Source: Rhizobacter sp. | Lineage (GTDB): Bacteria; Pseudomonadota; Gammaproteobacteria; Burkholderiales; Burkholderiaceae_C | Assembly: GCA_025359585.1 (NCBI GenBank) | Contig: JANYFX010000010.1 | Coordinates: 1 to 12,034 of the forward strand | Reading direction: 5' to 3' | Length of the DNA: 12,034 nt | Part shown: positions 6,814 to 12,034 of the stretch, piece by piece | Layout: every line of letters starts with the position of its first letter | How positions within the stretch are numbered: the first letter of the stretch is position 1 | Made by a program: the position numbers and the translations under genes | Notes under the pieces: generated by a model | The model's database searches: none | Told to the model about the DNA's origin: nothing | The model's input: only the letters and a program-made list of their open reading frames with translations

Positions 6814-8085
6814 ATGTTCGCAACACGCAGTGAGCTGCTGGAAAAAATCAGGCTCGGTGAGGACACCTTCCTCGAACTCAAAGAGGTGAAGTTCGCGGGA
6901 GGGAAAGTCAGGGGGCCGTCGCAGGATGGACTGGCTGATGAATTGGCAGCGTTTGCCAACAGTTCGGGCGGTGTGCTGCTGCTCGGCGTGGAAGACACGA
7001 GCCGTGAGGTGCCGGGCATTCCGGTAGACAAACTCGATGATGTGGAACAACTGGTCCGTCAAGCGTGTGAGCAGTCCATCAAGCCACCACTGGCGCCCAT
7101 CATCGAACGCATGACATTGCCTGATGGCGGCGGTGTTGAGCAGCCAGTCATTCGGCTGGCGATTGAGCGCAGCCTGTTTGTGCATCAAAGCCCTGGTGGC
7201 TACCTGCATCGAGTCGGCTCATCCAAGCGCCCGATTGCGCCGGATCAGCTGGCAAGGCTGTTCCAACAGCGCAGCCAGTCCCGTTTGATTCGTTTCGATG
7301 AAACGCCGGTGCCTCGGGCCACGTTGGGCGACTTGAACGAAGCGATGTGGAGGCGGTTTGCACCTCAGCGCAGTAGTGATTCGCCCGAGCTGTTGCTGAG
7401 CAAGCTGGCAATGGCTGCCCGTGATGAACAAGGCGAGTGGCGCCCCACTGTTGCGGGTCTTCTGCTGGGTAGTTTGGTTGCCCAACAGTTCCTGCCTGGC
7501 GCGTTCATCCAGGCTGTGGCCTATCAAGGCAAGGATGTCGTGCCCACAGGTGAGGGGGTGTACCAGCGTGATGCTCAGGACATCGTGGGACCCTTGGATC
7601 AGCAGATCCTCGACGCCTGCGCGTTCGTGCGCAAGAACATGCAGATGACTGCACGCAAGCTTGCGCAAGGTGGGCGTGAGGATCTTCCCCAATTCGATAT
7701 GTTGGCGGTGTTCGAGGCGGTGACCAACGCGGTGGCTCACCGGGATTACTCGATGGCCGGTGCGAAGGTGCGCCTGCGCTTGTTCGACGATCGGCTGGAG
7801 CTGTACTCCCCGGGCATGTTGCCCAACACGATGACGCCCGAAAGCCTGCCCTTCCGGCAGGCGGCCCGCAACGAGGCGTTGACCAGCCTGCTGGCGCGCT
7901 GCCCGATCGTCGATGACACACTGGCGGCCCACCGGCAGCACATCATGGACAAGCGAGGCGAGGGTGTTTCCATCGTCCTGGAGACAAGTGAACGCCTTTC
8001 GGGCAAGCGCCCGGAATACCAACTTAGCGATGACAGCGAGTTGAAGCTGACGATCTTCGCCGCAGCGACGGAGCAAGATGAGTGA
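6814..8085 (+). CDS. AlbA_2 (Schlafen-type) and GHKL-type ATPase protein
   Basis: A 423-residue protein with two recognisable parts. Residues about 12-150 are an AlbA_2/Schlafen-AAA-type domain, with FLELKE at 19-24 and DELAAFANSSGGVLLLGVED at 42-61, the standard core of that family. Residues about 290-400 resemble the HATPase_c_4 (GHKL) domain found at the C-terminus of these proteins: EAVTNAVAHRDYS with E301, N305 and H309, then LELYSPGMLP at 328-337, and RGEGVSIV at 381-388. Such proteins are often labelled predicted transcriptional regulators or RecG-like ATP-binding proteins, mostly without experiments. It could bind nucleic acid for the PHP-ATPase or regulate the operon. ATG at 6814 has GGGAGG 6 bases upstream and lies one base after the previous stop; the frame continues upstream inside the first gene, but the strong ribosome site decides the start. 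Its end is overlapped by a possible third ORF. Confidence 0.88.
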   Translation: MFATRSELLEKIRLGEDTFLELKEVKFAGGKVRGPSQDGLADELAAFANSSGGVLLLGVEDTSREVPGIPVDKLDDVEQLVRQACEQSIKPPLAPIIERMTLPDGGGVEQPVIRLAIERSLFVHQSPGGYLHRVGSSKRPIAPDQLARLFQQRSQSRLIRFDETPVPRATLGDLNEAMWRRFAPQRSSDSPELLLSKLAMAARDEQGEWRPTVAGLLLGSLVAQQFLPGAFIQAVAYQGKDVVPTGEGVYQRDAQDIVGPLDQQILDACAFVRKNMQMTARKLAQGGREDLPQFDMLAVFEAVTNAVAHRDYSMAGAKVRLRLFDDRLELYSPGMLPNTMTPESLPFRQAARNEALTSLLARCPIVDDTLAAHRQHIMDKRGEGVSIVLETSERLSGKRPEYQLSDDSELKLTIFAAATEQDE

Positions 8086-8146
8086 GTCTCCAAACCTTGT
8101 CGCAGTCTCAACGTCTTGGCTGTCTTCCGTATTGAATAGGACCTGA
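8078..8146 (+). pseudogene. Possible start of a third operon gene, cut at the island edge
   Basis: ATG at 8078 overlaps the last 8 bases of the AlbA_2 gene (ATGAGTGA arrangement) and has GGAG at 8070-8073 just upstream, the usual sign of translational coupling. The frame reads MSESPNLVAVSTSWLSSVLNRT and stops at 8144-8146, inside the xth remnant that begins around 8143. The simplest reading is that a third gene was lost when the segment was joined to xth, leaving about 20 codons. The fragment is too short to assign, and the overlap may be chance. Confidence 0.35.
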
Positions 8147-8250
8147 CCAGGCCAAAGGCCGCGGCGAAAGCAACGGCCGAGCACATCCTTCTGCAAAAAC
8201 GCTTTTCCGACCACGCGCCGCTGGTGATCGACTACGACTTCACGCTCTGA
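8143..8250 (+). pseudogene. Remnant of the 3' end of xth
   Basis: This is a second copy of the last 36 codons of xth, aligned without gaps to 3481-3588 at 84/108 bases. It keeps RFSDHAPLVIDYDF and a TGA stop, but has no start and no upstream catalytic region. In frame, a TAG at 8137-8139 lies just before it; weaker similarity (FRIE-stop-D against WRLDYH) may extend to about 8125. It has more A/T-ending codons (cca, aaa, gca, ctt, caa, ttt) than the intact gene, as expected from relaxed selection or a different source. Its stop lies 15 bp before the esterase ATG, a normal operon spacing, suggesting that this may be the original resident xth end. Confidence 0.85.
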
Positions 8251-8265
8251 ACGGAACCCCTTCCC

Positions 8266-8928
8266 ATGACCCTCGAAACGATCGAAATCGAAACCGGCCC
8301 GAACCCCACAGCCAGCATCATCGTCCTGCACGGCCTGGGTGCCGACGGCAACGACTTCGTGCCGGTGGCCGAAGAGTTCGATCTGTCCAGCGTCGGCCCG
8401 GTGCGCTTCGTCTTTCCGCACGGCCCGACGCGGCCGGTCACGATCAACGGCGGCCACGTGATGCGTGCCTGGTACGACATTCTCGGCACCGACCTCGCGC
8501 GCCGTGAAGACGAAGCCGGGCTGCGCGAATCGCAGGCGCTGGTCGAAGCGTTGATCGCGAGCGAAACCGGCCGCGGCATCAAGGCCGCGCGCATCGTGCT
8601 CGCCGGTTTTTCGCAAGGCTGCGCGATGACGTTCATGGCCGGCCTGCGCCACAAGGAACGGCTGGGCGGCCTGCTCGGCATGTCGGGCTACTTGCCGCTG
8701 GCCGACAAGACTGCGGCCGAGCGCAGCGCCGCCAATGCCGACGTGCCGATCTTCCAGGCCCACGGCACAGGCGACCCGGTGATCGCGATGTCGCGCGCCG
8801 TGGCGTCGCGCGATGCGCTGCGTGCGCTCGGCTACACCGTCGACTGGCACGAATACCCGATGCAGCATTCGGTCTGTGCGCCCGAGATCGCCGACATGAA
8901 CCGCTGGCTGCTGCGCGTGCTGGGCTGA
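8266..8928 (+). CDS. Carboxylesterase/phospholipase, EstB-like alpha/beta hydrolase
   Basis: This 220-residue serine hydrolase belongs to the carboxylesterase/acyl-protein thioesterase group and resembles Pseudomonas fluorescens esterase II (recalled). Visible landmarks are LHGLGADGNDF at 21-31 (oxyanion region), PTRPVTINGG at 54-63, WYDI at 69-72, nucleophile S116 in GFSQG (114-118), acid D170 in HGTGDPVI, and H201 in YPMQHSVC. The catalytic triad is complete. There is no signal peptide, so it is probably cytoplasmic, hydrolysing short-chain esters or lysophospholipids. After GFSQG the usual second Gly is Cys119. ATG at 8266 follows a weak GGAA. The high GC returns here, marking the resident genome. 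It may originally have been expressed with xth; it now follows the island and may depend on island read-through or its own promoter. Confidence 0.92.
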   Translation: MTLETIEIETGPNPTASIIVLHGLGADGNDFVPVAEEFDLSSVGPVRFVFPHGPTRPVTINGGHVMRAWYDILGTDLARREDEAGLRESQALVEALIASETGRGIKAARIVLAGFSQGCAMTFMAGLRHKERLGGLLGMSGYLPLADKTAAERSAANADVPIFQAHGTGDPVIAMSRAVASRDALRALGYTVDWHEYPMQHSVCAPEIADMNRWLLRVLG

Positions 8929-8933
8929 GCCCG

Positions 8934-8948
8934 GCGGCGCGCGGCCGC
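8934..8948. terminator. Possible hairpin between convergent genes
   Basis: GCGGC (8934-8938) pairs with GCCGC (8944-8948) around a 5-base loop in the 24-bp gap between the esterase stop and the stop of the small minus-strand gene. It has no T-run and lies in extremely GC-rich sequence, so it may be incidental. Confidence 0.22.
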
Positions 8949-8952
8949 GGGG

Positions 8953-9150
8953 TCAGCGCGCGGCGACCAGCAGCGTGGCCGAAGCGGGCAGCGCTGCCGG
9001 CTTGGCCTGCGCCAGCTTCTGGCCTTCGGCACCGCGGCCCAAAGTGGCGCCGCCGAACACGTCGATGTTCAGGCCCACCACGAGGGCGATCGCGGCGGCG
9101 ATCACGAGGCTGTTGAAACGGTCGTCGAGGCGTTGGCTGTTCATGTTCAT
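8953..9150 (-). CDS. Small predicted membrane protein
   Basis: This is a 65-residue product with one hydrophobic segment at about residues 14-27 (SLVIAAAIALVVGL), following a charged N-terminus (RLDDRF), and an Ala-rich tail ending LLVAAR. It is probably a single-pass inner-membrane protein, or an exported protein with an uncleaved anchor. ATG at 9150 has GGAG on the minus strand 6 bases upstream; a second ATG two codons later is possible. I recall similar short proteins of unknown function in Burkholderiales but cannot name a family. It converges on the esterase gene and is divergent from the patatin gene, with 160 bp between starts. Confidence 0.6.
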   Translation of the reverse strand: MNMNSQRLDDRFNSLVIAAAIALVVGLNIDVFGGATLGRGAEGQKLAQAKPAALPASATLLVAAR

Positions 9151-9238
9151 GGTGGGCTCCGTGGGGCTGGGTTCGTGAAGCTGTCGATGCCTTGCATCAA
9201 CGTGATTCCAATGTAGGTTTTCGACCTGCGCGCGTCGC

Positions 9239-9274
9239 CGTCACTGTGCACAGCGGCGCTGTGACGTATTCACA
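9239..9274. promoter_or_regulatory. Nested inverted repeats upstream of the patatin-cyclase operon
   Basis: The 160-bp divergent region 9151-9310 carries a dense group of inverted repeats: CGTCAC/GTGACG (9239-9244 and 9261-9266), CACAGC/GCTGTG (9249-9254 and 9258-9263) and TGTGA-N5-TCACA (9260-9274). The last resembles a Crp/Vfr half-site pair, though the classic spacer is 6 bases. The cluster ends 36 bases before the patatin ATG, in position for an operator. No convincing -35/-10 pair was found and no strong ribosome site precedes 9311. Confidence 0.4.
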
Positions 9275-9310
9275 TCGCCCAGGCCCGGCGACCTGCGGTT
9301 ACGATCATTC

Positions 9311-11164
9311 ATGGACCGCAGCAGTACCCGCCACAGCCACCAGGATCAACTTCTCCAACGCCACCTCGTGGCCCTGCTCGGCGACGTCGACCCCGGCGTG
9401 ATCGCGCTGCTGCGCACCCACCTCGAATGGATCGAGATCGCCGGCGGTGACACGCTGATGCGCCAGGGCGACGCCGGCGACTCGATGTACATCGCGATCA
9501 GCGGCCGGCTGCGCGCCTACGTGGCCGACGAAGACGGCTCGCAGCACATGGTGCGCGAGATCTCGCGCGGCCAGATCGTCGGCGAGATGAGTCTGTACAC
9601 CGACGAGCCGCGTTCGGCCACGGTGCTGGCGATCCGCGACTCGGTGTTGGTGAGGTTGCCCAAGGCCGAGTTCGCCGGCCTGCTCGCGAGCAGCGCGCAG
9701 GTTTCGATCGCGCTCACGCGCCAGATCATCAAGCGTCTGCAGGGCGACCAGAACCGGCCGGCTCTGGAGAAGCCCGTCACGATCGCGCTGCTGCCGATCA
9801 CCGCCGGCATCGACGTGCCCGACTTCGCCGCGCGGCTCGAGGCGCAGCTCTCGAAGATCGCCCGCGTGCGTGTCGTCGACGCCGCCGTGATCGACCGCGA
9901 GCTGCATCAGGCCGGCATCGCCGAAAGCGACGGCGCCAACGCCGACAACAACCGCCGCATCGCGCTGCTGCTCGACGCGATCGAGGCCGACACCGACTAC
10001 GTGCTGTTGCTCGCCGACGCGACGCCCAGCGCGTGGACGCAGCGCTGCTGCCGCCACTGCGACGAGTTGCTGCTGCTGGCCGACGCGGCGCAGCCGCCGG
10101 CCCTGCACCCGATCGAAGAGCAGGTGCTGATGCGCCGACCGCCCCGCACCGGCGCGGCCGAGATCCTGGTGCTGCTGCACCCGCAAGACCTGCAATCGCC
10201 GCGTGGCACCAAAGCATGGCTGGCGCGCCGGCCGCTCGCCGGGCACATCCACCTGCGACCCACGCTCGACCGCGACATGGCGCGGCTGGCGCGGCTGCAG
10301 AGCCGCACCGCCGTCGGCCTGGTGCTGGCCGGTGGCGGGGCGCGCGGTTTCGCGCACCTCGGCGTGCTGCGCGCGCTGCAGGAGCGTGGCATCGAGATCG
10401 ACTGCGTCGGCGGCACCAGCATCGGCGCGGTGATGGCGGCCTACGTGGCCTCCGACCGGCCGCTCGCGACGGTGATGGCCAACGCGCGCAAGGCCTTCAG
10501 CGTCAACCCGACCGGCGACTTCAACCTGTTTCCGATGCTCTCGCTGATCAAGGGCGCGCGGCTGCGCGGCATCCTGACCCGCGCGGCACAAGACCTGCTC
10601 GGCTTCGACGCCGGCCTCGAAGACCTGTGGAAGACCTGCTTCTGCATCGCGACCAACTACTCCAAGGCCACCGAGCAGTCGCTGACGCACGGCAACATCG
10701 TCAAGAGCCTGCTCGCCAGCATCTCGATCCCGGGTGCGTTGCCGCCGGTGATCCACGACGGCGACCTGCTCTGCGACGGCGGCACCTTCAACAACTTTCC
10801 GGTCGACGTGATGCGCAACACGCGCGGCATCGGCCGCGTGATCGGCGTCGACCTGAGCTTTCGCAAGCCGCGCCGCATTGAGCACGACGACGTGCCGGGC
10901 AGCTGGGCGCTGCTGCGCGACCGCTTCCGTGCCAAGGCCAGCCGCCGCTTCCGCCTGCCCTCGCTCGCGTCGTACCTGATGAACGTGACCGTGCTCTACA
11001 GCACCTCGCGCCAGCGCAGCGCGCAGAAGCTCACCGACCTGTACTTCAACCCGCCGCTCGAACGAGTCGGCATGCTGGAGTGGAACAAGTTCGACCAGAT
11101 CGTGCAGCAAGGGCACGCCCACGGCGCCGAGGTGCTCGACAAGCTCGCACTGGCCGCGCCATGA
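9311..11164 (+). CDS. Patatin-like phospholipase with cyclic-nucleotide-binding domain (NTE-like)
   Basis: A 617-residue bacterial relative of neuropathy target esterase. Residues about 17-143 form a cyclic-nucleotide-binding domain; the phosphate-binding cassette GEMSLYTDEPRSATV (91-105) keeps E92 and R101, so real cNMP binding is plausible. Residues about 155-330 form the intermediate domain usual in NTE-type proteins (TIALLPI, VLLLAD, then HLRP). The patatin domain (about 335-505) has the oxyanion loop GGGARG at 341-346, nucleophile S370 in GTSIG, and the dyad Asp D489 in CDGGTFNNFPVD. It lacks a signal peptide. Expected activity is hydrolysis of lysophospholipids or phospholipids at the membrane, possibly controlled by cAMP or cGMP. 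Its stop overlaps the start of the cyclase gene (ATGA), strongly suggesting that the two work together. Codon use matches the GC-rich resident genome. Confidence 0.94.
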   Translation: MDRSSTRHSHQDQLLQRHLVALLGDVDPGVIALLRTHLEWIEIAGGDTLMRQGDAGDSMYIAISGRLRAYVADEDGSQHMVREISRGQIVGEMSLYTDEPRSATVLAIRDSVLVRLPKAEFAGLLASSAQVSIALTRQIIKRLQGDQNRPALEKPVTIALLPITAGIDVPDFAARLEAQLSKIARVRVVDAAVIDRELHQAGIAESDGANADNNRRIALLLDAIEADTDYVLLLADATPSAWTQRCCRHCDELLLLADAAQPPALHPIEEQVLMRRPPRTGAAEILVLLHPQDLQSPRGTKAWLARRPLAGHIHLRPTLDRDMARLARLQSRTAVGLVLAGGGARGFAHLGVLRALQERGIEIDCVGGTSIGAVMAAYVASDRPLATVMANARKAFSVNPTGDFNLFPMLSLIKGARLRGILTRAAQDLLGFDAGLEDLWKTCFCIATNYSKATEQSLTHGNIVKSLLASISIPGALPPVIHDGDLLCDGGTFNNFPVDVMRNTRGIGRVIGVDLSFRKPRRIEHDDVPGSWALLRDRFRAKASRRFRLPSLASYLMNVTVLYSTSRQRSAQKLTDLYFNPPLERVGMLEWNKFDQIVQQGHAHGAEVLDKLALAAP

Positions 11165-12034
11165 GCGAGCGAGCACAGCTCGAAGCCGGCATTGCGGCGT
11201 TGCAAGCGCAGCGCGCGGTGCTGGGCGATGCGGTCGTCGAGATGGCGCTGGGGCCGCTGCGCGCCCAGCTGAGCAAGCTCGACGCGGCACACCGCACCGA
11301 GACGCAGCAGCTGCGTCTGGTCAGCGTGCTGTTCGCCGACATCGTAGGCTCGACCGCGATGGGGCAGCAGCTCGATCCCGAAGACACGCACGCGATCATG
11401 GACGGGGCGTTGCAGAAGTTCGGCGCGGTGATCGAAGCCCACCAGGGCCGCGTGCTGCGCTTCATGGGCGACGGCCTGCTGGCCGCCTTCGGTGCTGATG
11501 GCGCACGTGAAGACGACCCCGAGCGCGCTGTGCGCGCCGGGCTGGCTTTGCTGGAAGAAGGCAGACTGCACGCAGCTCAAGTCGCGCTTCAACACGGCGT
11601 GGCCGGCTTCGACGTGCGGGTCGGCATCAACACCGGCAGCGCGCTCGTCGGCGGCGGCGTCGAGGCCGAGAACACCGCCATGGGCATGACGGTCAACATC
11701 GCCTCACGCATGGAGCAGACTGCGCCGCCGGGTGCCTTGCGCATCAGCTACGACACCTACCGCCACATCCGCGGTGTGTTCGATGTGGAAGAACAGGCGC
11801 CGATCGCGGTCAAGGGCCGCGACGAGGTGCTGGTGACCTACCTCGTGCAACGCGTCAAGCCGCGCGCCTTCCGCGTGCCCACGCGCGGCATCGACGGCGT
11901 GGAGACGCCGATGGTCGGGCGTTATGGCGAACTCGCTGCCTTGAGCCAGGGCTTCGAAGCGGTGCTGGCCGAGCGCACGCTGCAGGCCTTCACGGTCGTC
12001 GGTGATGCCGGCCTCGGCAAGAGCCGCCTGCTGG
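11161..12034 (+). CDS. Class III adenylate/guanylate cyclase with C-terminal ATPase module, 3' end missing
   Basis: The first 291 residues are visible; the frame is open at the window end. Residues 1-50 are a charged helical leader (LEAGIAALQAQRAVLGD), common in this group. Residues about 51-230 form a class III cyclase domain: LFADIVGST with metal ligand D60, FMGDGLLAAFG with the second metal ligand D104, VRVGINTG, and VNIASRME with N179 and R183 as the transition-state pair. The base-selecting position that is usually Lys before MGDG or IGDG is R100. From about 250 there is an ATPase start (VGRYGELAAL) and a Walker A GDAGLGKSR at 281-289, cut off by the window end. Such proteins usually continue with an AAA/STAND-type ATPase and TPR repeats. 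ATG at 11161 overlaps the patatin stop by 4 bases, indicating translational coupling. It may supply the cyclic nucleotide for the upstream CNB domain. Confidence 0.92.
   Translation, partial: MSERAQLEAGIAALQAQRAVLGDAVVEMALGPLRAQLSKLDAAHRTETQQLRLVSVLFADIVGSTAMGQQLDPEDTHAIMDGALQKFGAVIEAHQGRVLRFMGDGLLAAFGADGAREDDPERAVRAGLALLEEGRLHAAQVALQHGVAGFDVRVGINTGSALVGGGVEAENTAMGMTVNIASRMEQTAPPGALRISYDTYRHIRGVFDVEEQAPIAVKGRDEVLVTYLVQRVKPRAFRVPTRGIDGVETPMVGRYGELAALSQGFEAVLAERTLQAFTVVGDAGLGKSRLL

Larger units (their letters stand above)
3589..8142. other. Candidate acquired island between two xth 3' ends
   Basis: This 4.5-kb segment differs from its surroundings in three ways. GC content is lower (30/60 and 32/60 in hand-counted samples at 6361-6420 and 7021-7080). 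Codon use tolerates A/T at third positions far more than the flanks. It is bounded on both sides by xth 3' ends. It carries a degenerate DUF937-like gene, the PHP-ATPase/AlbA_2 operon and the start of a possible third gene. No integrase, transposase, tRNA or terminal inverted repeat was seen, so homologous or illegitimate recombination fits better than site-specific integration. The left edge may be inside xth, at its stop, or after the DUF937 remnant; the right edge lies between about 8086 and 8143. Confidence 0.6.

Noticed and set aside
7219..8868. Long open frame (549 codons) on the minus strand across the AlbA_2 gene, the xth remnant and the esterase
   Set aside because: It runs antisense through three unrelated plus-strand features and the island junction, and shows no recognisable motif.
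9305..11290. Long open frame (661 codons) on the minus strand opposite the patatin and cyclase genes
   Set aside because: Antisense shadow caused by GC-rich codons; composition is Arg/Ala/His/Gln-rich with no domain, while the plus strand encodes complete known families.
9311..12034. Patatin plus cyclase as a CBASS anti-phage system
   Set aside because: CBASS uses a CD-NTase-fold synthase; here the enzyme is a class III cyclase, and base composition and codon use match the resident genome.

Overview
The window looks like chromosomal DNA of a high-GC betaproteobacterium. I infer the Burkholderiales, near Rubrivivax, Leptothrix or Methylibium, from the style of GatB, PyrE, ExoIII, DUF4124 and EstB-like proteins and from strong G/C preference at third codon positions. 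No rRNA, tRNA, CRISPR array, integrase, transposase or insertion sequence was seen.

Layout. Left flank (1-3588) is housekeeping: the 3' part of gatB (cut by the window edge), then on the minus strand pyrE followed with no gap by a DUF4124 periplasmic protein gene, and on the plus strand xth (exonuclease III), whose start codon is only 13 bp from that of pyrE. Right flank (8266-12034) holds an EstB-like carboxylesterase, a small predicted membrane protein on the minus strand, and a two-gene unit: a cyclic-nucleotide-binding patatin phospholipase overlapped by a class III nucleotide cyclase with an ATPase module (cut by the window end).

The unusual part is in the middle, about 3589-8142. It has visibly lower GC (hand-counted 60-base samples: 30/60 at 6361-6420 and 32/60 at 7021-7080, against 41/60 at 8521-8580 and 48/60 at 10321-10380). 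It starts with a shrunken DUF937-like gene. A tightly coupled operon follows: a 929-residue PHP phosphoesterase fused to an SMC-like coiled-coil ATPase (TrlF-type), then, after one base, a 423-residue protein with an AlbA_2/Schlafen-type domain and a GHKL-type ATPase domain. A possible third reading frame overlaps the end of the second gene but stops after 22 codons, where a second, diverged copy of the last 36 codons of xth begins (8143-8250, 84/108 bases identical to 3481-3588). The segment is therefore bracketed by two 3' ends of xth, as expected if foreign DNA entered at the end of xth. The remnant lies 15 bp before the esterase gene, so xth and the esterase may once have been adjacent.

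The PHP-ATPase/AlbA_2-GHKL pair has the composition of a mobile defence or DNA/RNA-processing system: a predicted metal-dependent nuclease, an SMC-type sensor or motor and a nucleic-acid-binding ATPase. I cannot match it confidently to a named, experimentally shown system. It is the main candidate for new biology here.
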